The translations under genes were made by a program, and so were the position numbers. DNA of 42,742 nt from 39-52-133 sp036523795. GTDB taxonomy: Bacteria > Pseudomonadota > Gammaproteobacteria > Burkholderiales > Gallionellaceae. Every line of letters begins with the position of its first letter. The first letter of the stretch is position 1. Below are positions 31,308 to 39,352 of this stretch, piece by piece. The DNA lies in assembly GCA_036523795.1 (NCBI GenBank), contig DATDDN010000182.1:1-42742 (forward strand). The letters run 5' to 3'. The notes under the pieces were generated by a model. It was given only the letters and a program-made list of their open reading frames with translations. It was not told the origin of the DNA and did not search any database.

Positions 31308-33446
31308 ATGCGCAACGTAAGGAATGTAATCTGGCTGGTATTGGTATGTGTCGCTGTTGCCTCCTGCGGTGGTGGTGGTGGTGGTGGCGATGGTGGCGGA
31401 AATAGCGCGCCGCCCTCCAGCCCCGTCGGCTTAACGGTTTCCGCCGGCGATACCGTGAACGCCCTGCAATGGAATAGTGTCACGGGAGCTACGGGCTACA
31501 ACATCTATTGGAGTACTGTGAGCGGGATGGGCAAGTCCGGCACGAAATTATCCGGTGTCGCTTCTCCGTACAACCACAGCTCTCTCACTAACAGCACGAC
31601 CTACTACTATGTTGTGACCGCGGTGAACGCCGCGGGCGAGAGCGCGGCATCGGCCGAAGTTGCAGGTACACCGGCCGCTCCTTCGCCGAGCGCGCCCACC
31701 CTGATGGGCGTTACGCCCGCCAACCAGAAGAACACAATTTCCTGGAGCCCGGTGATGGGTGCGACCAGCTATAACCTCTACTGGAGCACCACCAGCGGAG
31801 CCGGCGCTTCGGCGACTAAGATCGCCAACGTGGTGTCGCCTTATGTGCACACGGCGTTGACCAACGGTGTCACGTACTACTACTCGGTCACCGCATTGAG
31901 CGCGGCCGGCGAGAGCGCACATTCCGGGGAAATCGGCGCGACGCCGCTGGTTCCCCCCTACGCAACCCAGGCCTACCCCTTCGATCTCGGCACCGCGCCC
32001 CTGACCGGTTACCTCGAGGCGCTGCCCGACAACACGAGACAGTTTTACTACACATTGTCCGCTACACCCGGCGCCACCTACATGTTCCACCTCGACAATG
32101 TGCGCGACGGGGCCACGCTCGAAGTCTTCAACGACAATACATGGAATGCATTCAGTCTGGCCTGTGGGTCCTATCGCTCTTCCTACGCCAAGTTCCGGCC
32201 CCAGTGCCCAGCGGTGGTGCCGGCAACCGGCATCTTCTATATCCGTGTCGCCGCGACCACTCAGTACGCCGAGAGCGTGACGCTCTCGGCCGAACAAGTG
32301 GTCAATCAGGGCAGTATCGCGACTCCGGTCGATCTGGGGGCCGCGCCACACCTCCCCAGCCCGGGGACAGTGCTCGAAAACGGGCAAAGCGTATACAAGG
32401 TCGCCGTGACGCCGGGCAACCTTTACCGCGTGACGCTGCAGGACTGGGCTGATTCCGGCGCCTCTTTGAGCACCCTGTTCTTGGGCGCCTTCGACGGCGC
32501 GTATGCCGGGCCAGACGCCGGCAGCGCGCCCGGCAATCTATGCACCGACTATAGCGGCGGCGCCAGCGTATCCGGCGCGCAGCATCGTCTCTCGACCATT
32601 CACTGCCTGGCGAAGCCGACGGCCAATTTCATTTCCATCGTGGCGCAAGAGTCGCAGTACGGAAAGGGAGCGACCTACAAGGTTGCGGTCGAGAATGCCC
32701 TGAAGGATGGAACGGCGGCGGCTCCCGTTACCATTACCGGCGCGGCCCCCGTGTACGCCGGTACGGCTAGTAACACCGCCGGTATCGGATACGACCACAG
32801 CTATTACAAGCTGGCCGTCACGCCCAATACCAGCTATATGGTCGATCTGCGCGGCATGCATGTTCCGCTCGATCTGATCATCGCGGCGGACAGCACCTTC
32901 CTTGGCCTCGCCGTCTGCAATTCCCGCCAACTCGATCTGATCGATGAGTCCTGCGTGGTCAATTCCGGCGCAACGGGAACTATCTACGCGATGGCCGAGA
33001 TTCCCCAGGGCCTGACCGACAAATATGTCATCAGCGCGATACCCACCCCCGTTGGCGCGGCTTCGCCGGCGCGCTATCCCGGTGAAGGGGCCAGCGCCGC
33101 CCCGGTCAACCTGGGTTCGGCCCCGGTGGCGAACCGGCTCTCGACCGTTGGCACCGGGATGAGCTACTACTCCGTCCCCGTAACCCCCGGGAGCACCTTG
33201 CAGGTATCAGCCACGCAGATGAACGTCGATGTCGACGTCCTGCTGTATTCGGACGCAGCATATCTCAACCGCCTGTGCGCCTCGCGCAATATCGGGGTGC
33301 AGGATGACGTGTGTACCGTGGTCGTTCCTGCCGGCATCACCACGATGTACATCGCGGTGGACGGCCAATTCACCACGAATAACGGCGACTGGGCCTCGGG
33401 CACGGCATTGGACGTGGGCGGCATGTTCCGGCTGAGCGTCCAGTAG
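31308..33446 (+). CDS. Secreted lipoprotein with two FnIII domains and four PPC-like repeats
   Basis: Predicted lipoprotein of 712 residues. The signal peptide ends in the lipobox VASC with Cys20, followed by a glycine linker (GGGGGGGDGGG) encoded by six tandem GGT codons plus GGC. Two fibronectin type III domains follow (about 38-121 and 129-213) with parallel sequences: LQWNSVTGATGYNIYWST and ISWSPVMGATSYNLYWST. The rest consists of about four beta-rich units of 110-120 residues, each opening with a motif such as AYPFDLGTAPLTG, ATPVDLGAAPHLP, AAPVTITGAAPVY or AAPVNLGSAPVAN, resembling bacterial pre-peptidase C-terminal (PPC) domains. Paired Cys residues suggest disulfides. There is no catalytic domain, so it is probably an outer-membrane surface protein or adhesin-like scaffold. 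Non-coding gaps of 453 and 411 bases isolate it from its neighbours. Confidence 0.85.
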   Translation: MRNVRNVIWLVLVCVAVASCGGGGGGGDGGGNSAPPSSPVGLTVSAGDTVNALQWNSVTGATGYNIYWSTVSGMGKSGTKLSGVASPYNHSSLTNSTTYYYVVTAVNAAGESAASAEVAGTPAAPSPSAPTLMGVTPANQKNTISWSPVMGATSYNLYWSTTSGAGASATKIANVVSPYVHTALTNGVTYYYSVTALSAAGESAHSGEIGATPLVPPYATQAYPFDLGTAPLTGYLEALPDNTRQFYYTLSATPGATYMFHLDNVRDGATLEVFNDNTWNAFSLACGSYRSSYAKFRPQCPAVVPATGIFYIRVAATTQYAESVTLSAEQVVNQGSIATPVDLGAAPHLPSPGTVLENGQSVYKVAVTPGNLYRVTLQDWADSGASLSTLFLGAFDGAYAGPDAGSAPGNLCTDYSGGASVSGAQHRLSTIHCLAKPTANFISIVAQESQYGKGATYKVAVENALKDGTAAAPVTITGAAPVYAGTASNTAGIGYDHSYYKLAVTPNTSYMVDLRGMHVPLDLIIAADSTFLGLAVCNSRQLDLIDESCVVNSGATGTIYAMAEIPQGLTDKYVISAIPTPVGAASPARYPGEGASAAPVNLGSAPVANRLSTVGTGMSYYSVPVTPGSTLQVSATQMNVDVDVLLYSDAAYLNRLCASRNIGVQDDVCTVVVPAGITTMYIAVDGQFTTNNGDWASGTALDVGGMFRLSVQ

Positions 33447-33857
33447 GCGCGCCGCCTTTCGCAATCCGCGACACCGCGATCACGCTTGCCCAGTGTCCTT
33501 ACATAAGCTCGATATCCTCTTGCGTGAATCCGCGGGGTCAGGTCTACTGGAGCAGCCTGACAATACAAGCGCTGCTCTAGCCGGAGAGGAATTCAAGTTA
33601 TTAGTTGCACGCATGACCAGTTCGGAATAACGGTTCAGTATGGCGCGCCGTCAAAAGCAGCCTATTTCCGCTCACGCTGTCAGCTTCCAGCGGGATAGCT
33701 ATTAGGCTGCCAATATGACTGCTCTTCAAGCCAGAATACGAGGGTATGGCCTTACATTTGTCATTTTAAAGCGCGTGCCGCCATGTTGAAGCTGCCCGGT
33801 CTGTGATTGTCACTACCTCGCCATGCGTGTCCATCAACTTGGTATTAAGCTGGCGCC
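33447..33857. other. Non-coding gap downstream of the lipoprotein gene
   Basis: A 411-base region with no supported gene. It holds the spaced inverted repeat at 33657-33720. No T-rich terminator was found close to the lipoprotein stop, and no clear promoter for thpR. Confidence 0.5.
33657..33720. repeat. Spaced inverted repeat GCAGCCTA ... TAGGCTGC
   Basis: Eight-base perfect outer arms at 33657-33664 and 33713-33720, with an inner CCGCT/AGCGG pair, give an imperfect stem-loop of about 64 bases. It could be a structured RNA, a late terminator or the remnant of a small mobile element. Weak evidence. Confidence 0.35.
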
Positions 33858-34397
33858 ATGCAGAATTCCACTCCCCCCAAAGCAATGCGCCTGTTCTTCG
33901 CCCTGTGGCCGGACGCCGCAACGCGCGCCGCGCTGGCGGCCTGGCAGCCAGCGTTGCAGCAGACATGCGGCGGGCGCGCAGTGCATGCCGAGGGCCTGCA
34001 TGTGACGCTGGCGTTCCTGGGCGAGGTCGAGGCGGGGCGGCTGGAGGCCCTGCAGCTGGCGGCGCAGGAGGTGAGTGCGGCGCCCTTTGCGGTGACGCTG
34101 GATAGGGCGCAGTACTGGGCGCACAACCACATCGTGCATGCCGCTGCCGCGCAGGAGCCGGCCGCGCTGTTGCAGCTGGCGCACGATCTGCAGCAGAACC
34201 TGCTGCGCCACGAGTTCCGCCTCGATGCGCGCAATTTCCAGACCCATGTCACCCTGCTGCGCAAAGCGGCCTGCCGCAGCGCCTTGCCGGCACTGCCGCC
34301 GCTGCGCTGGCAGCTGCACGATTTCGTGCTGGTGCGCTCTGTGCTGGATGCGCACGGCTCGCGCTACGAGGTGCTGGCGCGCTTCCCCCTGAAGTGA
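33858..34397 (+). CDS. thpR: RNA 2',3'-cyclic phosphodiesterase ThpR
   Basis: 2H phosphoesterase of 179 residues (formerly called 2'-5' RNA ligase LigT). It opens 2',3'-cyclic phosphates at RNA ends. The two catalytic H-x-T motifs are His48-Val-Thr50 in GLHVTLAFLGEV and His130-Val-Thr132 in FQTHVTLLRKA. The N-terminus MRLFFALWPDAATRAAL is typical of the family and could be the true start (ATG 33885); the ATG at 33858 adds nine residues, and neither has a clear ribosome site. It stands alone between the non-coding gap and the efflux operon promoter. Confidence 0.93.
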   Translation: MQNSTPPKAMRLFFALWPDAATRAALAAWQPALQQTCGGRAVHAEGLHVTLAFLGEVEAGRLEALQLAAQEVSAAPFAVTLDRAQYWAHNHIVHAAAAQEPAALLQLAHDLQQNLLRHEFRLDARNFQTHVTLLRKAACRSALPALPPLRWQLHDFVLVRSVLDAHGSRYEVLARFPLK

Positions 34398-34410
34398 TTA
34401 CTGCACCCGC

Positions 34411-34439
34411 TTGCGATTTTTTTCGACGCCGATTAAGAT
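34411..34439 (+). promoter_or_regulatory. Sigma-70-type promoter of the efflux operon
   Basis: TTGCGA at 34411-34416, 17 bases, then TAAGAT at 34434-34439. The -10 box is overlapped by the inverted repeat annotated at 34435-34458. Inferred from sequence only. Confidence 0.55.
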
Positions 34440-34458
34440 AGTAATCAATTACTTTCTT
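34435..34458 (+). promoter_or_regulatory. Putative TetR-family operator over the -10 box
   Basis: A 24-base inverted repeat: AAGA-t-AGTAAT, two-base centre CA, then ATTACT-t-TCTT. Eleven-base arms contain a single mismatched pair. It covers the -10 box and the expected transcription start, the usual site for repression by a TetR-family protein. The operon's last gene encodes such a regulator. Confidence 0.65.
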
Positions 34459-34479
34459 GTTGCGGTGTCGCGCCTACTT

Positions 34480-35655
34480 ATGTCCAAACTGAAAATCCGC
34501 CTGATTGCGCTGGGGCTGCTGGTGGCAGCGCTGTTTTTCTGGGTGGTCACCACGCAGGGGCCGCTGGCCGCGGTGAAGGTGACGGTCGACAAGGCCAGCG
34601 TGGGCACGCTAAGCAATGCGGTGTTCGGCGTGGGCACGCTGGAAGCGCGGCGCAGCTACAACCTGGCGCCCACGCTCACCAGCCGCGTCAGCCGGGTGCT
34701 GGTGGATGAGGGTGACACGGTGCGGGCGGGGCAGCTGCTGGCGGAGATGGATGCGGTGGACCTGAACGACCGCGTCAACAGCAGCCAGCAGGCGGCCGAG
34801 CGCTCGCAGTACGCCATCCGTGCGGCGGAGGCGCAGCTGGCCGAGGCGCAAAGCCGCGCGCACACTGCCGAGGCCGCCTACACGCGCTTTGCCGAGCTGC
34901 GCACGGGCGGCTTTGTCAGCCAGGAAATGCTGGACGCCAAGCTGCACGAGAAGAACGCAGCGCAGGCCGCGGTGGCGGCGGCCAGTGCCACCCTGTCTTC
35001 TGCCAGGCTGGACCAGGCCAGAACCCGCGCAGATGCCAGCGGCATCGGCAAGCTGCGTGCGCAGACCCGCCTGCTCAGCCCGGTGAACGGCATCGTCACC
35101 GCGCGCCTGGCCGAGCCGGGCGTCACCCTGGTGGCGGGGCAGGCCGTGCTGCAGGTGATCGATCCCGCCAGCCTGTGGGTGAAGACGCGCATCGACCAGA
35201 AGCAGGCCGGGCTCATCCGTGTCGGCCAATCCGCCGAGATCGTGCTGCGCTCGCAGCCGCAGAGCGTGTTGCCGGGCAGCGTGAAGCGCGTGGAGCAGAT
35301 CGGCGATGCAGTCACCGAAGAACGCATGGTCGATGTGGCGTTTGCCTCACCAGGCGTGGCGGCGGTGGTAGGCGAGCTGGCCGAGGTTACCATCAGGCTG
35401 CCGCAGCTGGAGCAGGCGCTGTCCATTCCCACGGCGGCGCTCAAGCGCCAGGACAAGCAGGAAGGCGTGTGGGTGCTGCGCGACGGGCGCGTGCAGTTTG
35501 CCCGGGTGAAAGCCGGCCTCTCCACACTGCAGGGGCGCACGCAGATTATCGAAGGCCTGGCCGCGGGCGACGAGGTGATCGTGTATAGCCAGCAGGCGCT
35601 GCGTGCGGGCATGAAGGTCAAGGCCGTGGCCGAACTGGTGAAAGCAAAACTGTGA
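34480..35655 (+). CDS. Periplasmic membrane-fusion (HlyD/MFP) subunit of an ABC exporter
   Basis: Adaptor protein of 391 residues anchored by an N-terminal membrane helix (about 5-24, IRLIALGLLVAALFFWVV). The biotinyl-lipoyl half-motifs flank the hairpin: PTLTSRVSRVLVDEGDTVRAGQLLAEMD on the N-side and LLSPVNGIVTARLAEPGVTLVAGQ on the C-side. A long Ala/Gln-rich coiled-coil hairpin lies between them (about 95-190). Beta-barrel and membrane-proximal domains follow (VKTRIDQKQAGLIRVGQSAEI, ALSIPTAALKRQDKQEGVWVL). The start at ATG 34480 is chosen because the frame upstream overlaps the promoter; the Shine-Dalgarno site is poor. The permease gene overlaps its stop (GTGA). It would couple the inner-membrane ABC transporter to an outer-membrane channel, which is not encoded here. 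Confidence 0.9.
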   Translation: MSKLKIRLIALGLLVAALFFWVVTTQGPLAAVKVTVDKASVGTLSNAVFGVGTLEARRSYNLAPTLTSRVSRVLVDEGDTVRAGQLLAEMDAVDLNDRVNSSQQAAERSQYAIRAAEAQLAEAQSRAHTAEAAYTRFAELRTGGFVSQEMLDAKLHEKNAAQAAVAAASATLSSARLDQARTRADASGIGKLRAQTRLLSPVNGIVTARLAEPGVTLVAGQAVLQVIDPASLWVKTRIDQKQAGLIRVGQSAEIVLRSQPQSVLPGSVKRVEQIGDAVTEERMVDVAFASPGVAAVVGELAEVTIRLPQLEQALSIPTAALKRQDKQEGVWVLRDGRVQFARVKAGLSTLQGRTQIIEGLAAGDEVIVYSQQALRAGMKVKAVAELVKAKL

Positions 35656-36857
35656 TCAACCTGGCCGGACGCGACATCCTGCACAGCTGGGGAAAGTTTC
35701 TCTTCACGGGCATCGGTCTGGGCTTGCTGATCGGCGTGACGCTCACCATGGCGGGCGTGTACCGCGGCATGGTGGACGACGCCGAGGTGATGATAGACAA
35801 CGCGGGCGCCGACCTGTGGGTGGTGCAGCAGGATACGCTGGGGCCGTATGCCGAGCCTTCCAGCGTGCGCGACGACGTGGTGCGCGACCTGCTGGGCCAG
35901 AGCGGCATCATGGATGCCGGCAACGTGACCTACCTCACCATGCAGGCCACCACGCAGGAGAACGGCAAAAGCCGCGAGGTGCGCGTGATGCTGGTTGGCT
36001 TCGAGCCGGGCAAGCCGGGCGAGCCTGCCTACCTGCTTGCCGGCCGGCCGCTGGCGCGTGCGCATTACGAGGCGCTGGCCGACATCAAGACCGGCTTCGC
36101 GCTGGGCGACAAAGTGCGCATACGCCGCCACGACTACACGGTGGTGGGGCTGACGCGGCGCATGGTGTCGTCCAGCGGCGATCCCATGCTGTTCATCCCG
36201 CTGAAGGATGCGCAGGAAGTGCAGTTCCTCAAGGACAACGATGCGCTGCTCAACGAGCGCGCACGCACCGCCGCCAATCCTGCCTTCAACCGCCCGGGCG
36301 TGCCCGGCCTGCTGGAGGCGGTGCAGGCCAGCCAGGCCACCAGTCATTTCGTCAACGCGGTGCTGGTGCGCCTCACGCCTGATGCAGACGAGCAGCAGGT
36401 GGCCGCCGAGATACGGCGCTGGAAGCATCTGCAGGCCTACACCCGGGCGCAGATGGAAGAGATCCTGGTGGCGCGCCTGATCGCCACTTCGTCCAAACAG
36501 ATCTTCATGTTCCTGGTGATACTCGCCATCGTCAGCGCTGCCATCGTGGCCTTCATCATCTACACCATGACGCTCAACAAGATCCGCGAGATTGCCGTAC
36601 TCAAGCTGATCGGCGCCACCAACCGCACCATAGGCAGCATGATCCTGCAGCAGGCGCTGGGCCTGGGGCTGATCGGCTTCATGGTAGGCAAGCTGGCCGC
36701 CACTTTCTGGGCGCCGCTGTTTCCCAAATACGTGCTGCTGCTGCCGGGAGATGCCATCAGGGGCTTCGTGCTGGTGATGCTGATGTGTGCATTCGCCAGC
36801 AGTTTCGCCATCCGCGCCGCGCTGCGCGTGGACCCCGCGACTGCGATTGGAGGCTAA
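35652..36857 (+). CDS. ABC exporter permease, FtsX/MacB (DevC-like) family
   Basis: Inner-membrane permease of 401 residues with four helices: one near the N-terminus (about 15-35, FTGIGLGLLIGVTLTMAGV) and three in the C-terminal FtsX domain (about 278-395). A MacB-type periplasmic core domain (about 45-265) lies between. The segment LNKIREIAVLKLIGATNRTIG is the cytoplasmic coupling helix region typical of FtsX/DevC/MacB permeases. The GTG start overlaps the stop of the MFP gene, and the ATPase gene follows four bases after the stop, so the subunits are translated together. The cargo is unknown; relatives export glycolipids, macrolides or peptides. Confidence 0.88.
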   Translation: MINLAGRDILHSWGKFLFTGIGLGLLIGVTLTMAGVYRGMVDDAEVMIDNAGADLWVVQQDTLGPYAEPSSVRDDVVRDLLGQSGIMDAGNVTYLTMQATTQENGKSREVRVMLVGFEPGKPGEPAYLLAGRPLARAHYEALADIKTGFALGDKVRIRRHDYTVVGLTRRMVSSSGDPMLFIPLKDAQEVQFLKDNDALLNERARTAANPAFNRPGVPGLLEAVQASQATSHFVNAVLVRLTPDADEQQVAAEIRRWKHLQAYTRAQMEEILVARLIATSSKQIFMFLVILAIVSAAIVAFIIYTMTLNKIREIAVLKLIGATNRTIGSMILQQALGLGLIGFMVGKLAATFWAPLFPKYVLLLPGDAIRGFVLVMLMCAFASSFAIRAALRVDPATAIGG

Positions 36858-36861
36858 CGTC

Positions 36862-37569
36862 ATGAGCATACCCGCCATCCACATCGAAAACCTGACCAAG
36901 CGCTACGGTGCGGGTGATACCGCCGTCGATGCACTCAAGGGCGTGGACATGACCATCTGGCCGGGCGAGGTGGTGGGGCTGGTGGGGCCGAGCGGCTCCG
37001 GCAAGACCACGCTGCTCAAATGCCTGGGCGCGGTGATCGAACCGACGGCGGGGCGCATGACGCTGGGCGGGCAGACCATCTTCGAGGACGCATGGAAGAT
37101 CGACGACCTGCGCACGCTGCGGCGCGACCGCATCGGCTTCGTGTTCCAGGCGCCTTATCTTATCCCGTTCCTGGACGTGACCGACAACGTGGCCCTGTTG
37201 CCCATGCTGGCCGGTGCAACGGATGCGGCGGCGCGCAGCCGCGCGCTGGAGCTGCTCAAGGCGCTCGATGTCGGCCATCGCGCCAGGGCGGCGGTGGCGC
37301 AGCTCTCCGGCGGCGAACAGCAGCGCGTGTCGATCGCGCGCGCCCTGGCCAACCATCCGCCGGTGATCCTGGCAGATGAACCCACCGCGCCGCTGGACAG
37401 CGAGCGCGCATTGAACGTGGTGCGCATGCTCAACCAGATGGCGCAGCAATACCAGACCGCGATCATCGTGGTGACGCACGACGAAAAAATCATCCCGACC
37501 TTCAGGCGCATCTATCACATCCGCGACGGGCGCACTTACGAAGAGGCGGGCGAAGGGAGGCAGGTATGA
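36862..37569 (+). CDS. ABC exporter ATPase, MacB/LolD (DevA-like) family
   Basis: ATPase of 235 residues powering the exporter. Walker A GPSGSGKTT is at residues 42-50, Q-loop Gln96 in VFQAPYLIPFLDVTDNV, and signature LSGGEQQRVSIARAL at 148-162. Walker B ends in ADEP with Glu173 as catalytic base, the D-loop is APLD, and the switch His is in VVTHDEK. The ATG at 36862 is fixed by GGAGG eight bases upstream; an upstream extension of the frame overlaps the permease gene and is not coding. ATGA overlap with the tetR-type gene. Confidence 0.93.
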   Translation: MSIPAIHIENLTKRYGAGDTAVDALKGVDMTIWPGEVVGLVGPSGSGKTTLLKCLGAVIEPTAGRMTLGGQTIFEDAWKIDDLRTLRRDRIGFVFQAPYLIPFLDVTDNVALLPMLAGATDAAARSRALELLKALDVGHRARAAVAQLSGGEQQRVSIARALANHPPVILADEPTAPLDSERALNVVRMLNQMAQQYQTAIIVVTHDEKIIPTFRRIYHIRDGRTYEEAGEGRQV

Positions 37570-38216
37570 GCAATGTACACAAGGGGCAGAGCATGAAGCC
37601 GGAAGCGGCCAAAAAGCGCTTGAGTTCCGAAGACCGCCAGAGCGAGATCATCCGCGTGGCGGTGGAACTGGCGGCGGAAAAGGATGTGGGCAGCGTCACC
37701 ACGCAGGACATGGCGGATGCCATGCACCTGACGCAGGGTGCCATCTTCCGCCACTTCGCCAGCAAGGACGACATCTGGCTGGCGGTGATGCACTGGATAC
37801 GCGAGCGCCTGATGAAGGTGCTGGAACAGGCGGCGGCGGATGCCGGCGACCCGCTCGACGCGATCCAGCGCATGTTCCTCGCCCATGTGGCCTTCATCGG
37901 CAAGCACCCGGCGATACCGCGCATCCTGTTTTCTGCGGCGCAGAACAGGCAGGCCGGCAAACTGAGCCAGCTGATACAGGAAATCATGTCGGGCTATGAG
38001 GGGCGCATTGCGGGGTTGCTGGAGGCGTCGAAGAAGCAGGGCCTGGTGGAGGAGGCGCTGGATAGCCGCAGTGCGGCGGTGCTGTATATCGGCATGATCC
38101 AGGGGCTGGTGATGCAGGTGTCGATCTTTGGCGGCAAGCGCTCGCTGCTGCATGAGGCAGAGAAGATTTTCCCGATATTTTTGCAGGGCGTCAGAAAACG
38201 CAGTCGTGGTGTTTGA
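37566..38216 (+). CDS. TetR-family transcriptional regulator
   Basis: Regulator of 216 residues with an N-terminal helix-turn-helix at about 46-64 (TTQDMADAMHLTQGAIFRHF, then SKDDIW), the standard TetR DNA-binding layout. The ligand-binding C-terminal domain is helical (about 75-205). The gene overlaps the ABC ATPase gene by four bases, so the repressor is made from the same mRNA as the exporter. That predicts autorepression through the palindrome at 34435-34458 and release by the exported compound. Ligand unknown. The gap to the following cytochrome genes is only 47 bases, so read-through is possible. Confidence 0.92.
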   Translation: MSNVHKGQSMKPEAAKKRLSSEDRQSEIIRVAVELAAEKDVGSVTTQDMADAMHLTQGAIFRHFASKDDIWLAVMHWIRERLMKVLEQAAADAGDPLDAIQRMFLAHVAFIGKHPAIPRILFSAAQNRQAGKLSQLIQEIMSGYEGRIAGLLEASKKQGLVEEALDSRSAAVLYIGMIQGLVMQVSIFGGKRSLLHEAEKIFPIFLQGVRKRSRGV

Positions 38217-38263
38217 TTCATTGTTGGCAGGTTGGGATTTCTAATTTCAGGAAAGGAAGGATC

Positions 38264-38692
38264 ATGAAGAAAAAACTGGTAATGGCGGCAACCCTCGTCT
38301 TCTCACTGGCCGCTGTGGCCGCAGATGCGGCCGAGCCGCTGGCGTTTCAGGGCGTGATGAAGGATCTGGGCCGCCACATGCAGACCGTGGCCGGCGCCAT
38401 CGCGCTGGAAGACTGGGCGACCGTGGAGAAAACCGCTCCCCTGATCGCCGCCCATGCGCAGCCGCCGGCAGAAGAGAAGGCGCGCATCGTCAAGTTCATG
38501 GGGGCGAACATGGGCAAGTTCAAGTCATTCGACATGCAGGCACATGAGGCCGCACACGAAATGGCGCATGCGGCGGCAGAGAAGAACGGGCAGAAGGTGA
38601 TCGACGCCTATCGCGACGTGCAGAGCGCCTGCCTGGGTTGCCACCAGAATTTCCGCAAGCCCTTCGTCGAACATTTTTACGGCAAGCAATAA
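38264..38692 (+). CDS. Periplasmic cytochrome c' -type (class II) monohaem protein
   Basis: Protein of 142 residues with a signal peptide (1-23, ending AADAAE). A four-helix-bundle-like helical chain follows, with one haem site near the C-terminus, Cys123-L-G-Cys126-His127, followed by QNFRKPF. C-terminal haem placement and overall length are those of class II cytochromes c. The helix AFQGVMKDLGRHMQTV matches the first helix of cytochrome c', but the usual Arg/Lys pattern is loose. Possible roles are electron transfer or binding of NO or O2. AGGAAAGGAAGG precedes the ATG. A second monohaem cytochrome gene begins 20 bases after its stop. Confidence 0.85.
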   Translation: MKKKLVMAATLVFSLAAVAADAAEPLAFQGVMKDLGRHMQTVAGAIALEDWATVEKTAPLIAAHAQPPAEEKARIVKFMGANMGKFKSFDMQAHEAAHEMAHAAAEKNGQKVIDAYRDVQSACLGCHQNFRKPFVEHFYGKQ

Positions 38693-38712
38693 GCCGTCAA
38701 TCAGGAGAAATC

Positions 38713-39177
38713 ATGAAGAACTGCAAATTGAGCTGGGCGCTGGTGGCGGTGTTGCTGCTGGTGGTGGCCGTGCTGGGCTACAAATTCACCAAGGGTGAAG
38801 TGGAGAAATCGGACGATGGTCGCGTTGCGGTGCTGCTGAGCAAGGATGAGCGCAATGCCTTGCTGCTGGAGATGCGCACCTGGCTGCAGAACACGCAGGC
38901 AGTGCTGGCGGCGGCCTCGGCGCAGGATTTTGCCGAGGTGAATCGCGTCGCCACCATTTCAGGCATGGCGGCGGAGGCCAATACACCGGGCTCGCTGTTC
39001 CGCAAGATTCCGGTGGAGATGAAGGCGCTGGGTTTCGACACGCGCAGGAAATTCGATGCCATCGCCGCGGATGCCATCAAGCTGAAGGACAGCAAGTACA
39101 CGGTGGAACAGCTGAGCAAGACGATGAACAATTGCATCGCCTGCCATGCGACCTATCGTTTCGTGGAGGTCAAATAA
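38713..39177 (+). CDS. Membrane-anchored monohaem c-type cytochrome
   Basis: Protein of 154 residues with an N-terminal hydrophobic helix (about 7-23, WALVAVLLLVVAVLGYKF). The helix lacks a clear cleavage site, so it is probably an anchor. A helical periplasmic domain follows, with a single C-terminal haem motif Cys141-I-A-Cys144-His145, then ATYRFVEVK. The pattern resembles the preceding class II-type protein, suggesting duplication and divergence. AGGAGA precedes the ATG at 38713. It probably exchanges electrons with the soluble cytochrome and the b561 encoded next. Confidence 0.82.
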   Translation: MKNCKLSWALVAVLLLVVAVLGYKFTKGEVEKSDDGRVAVLLSKDERNALLLEMRTWLQNTQAVLAAASAQDFAEVNRVATISGMAAEANTPGSLFRKIPVEMKALGFDTRRKFDAIAADAIKLKDSKYTVEQLSKTMNNCIACHATYRFVEVK

Positions 39178-39352
39178 GCGAGGCTGTTGATTGCAGCCCG
39201 CAGGCAGAAACTGCTCCTCCCCTGCCAGGGGGAGGAGCCAGGTTGACGCGCAGAGCTGCAAGCACAGGAAACCATGCGGGAGCTTGCATTCAGGCAGGCT
39301 TTCCGCTACTTTGCCGCACCCGATTTATCGCTAACCCCAATAAGGAAACAAG
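39178..39352. other. Gap between cytochrome c and b561 genes, with palindrome
   Basis: A 175-base gap containing a ten-pair hairpin (39213-39238) and the AAGGAAACAAG ribosome site of the b561 gene at 39342-39352. No other element recognised. Confidence 0.5.
39213..39238. repeat. REP-like hairpin GCTCCTCCCC-tgccag-GGGGAGGAGC
   Basis: Perfect ten-base arms with a six-base loop. CTCCTCCCC...GGGGAGGAG palindromes of this sort are often dispersed in betaproteobacterial intergenic regions (from memory). No T-run follows. It may attenuate transcription between the cytochrome genes. Confidence 0.6.
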
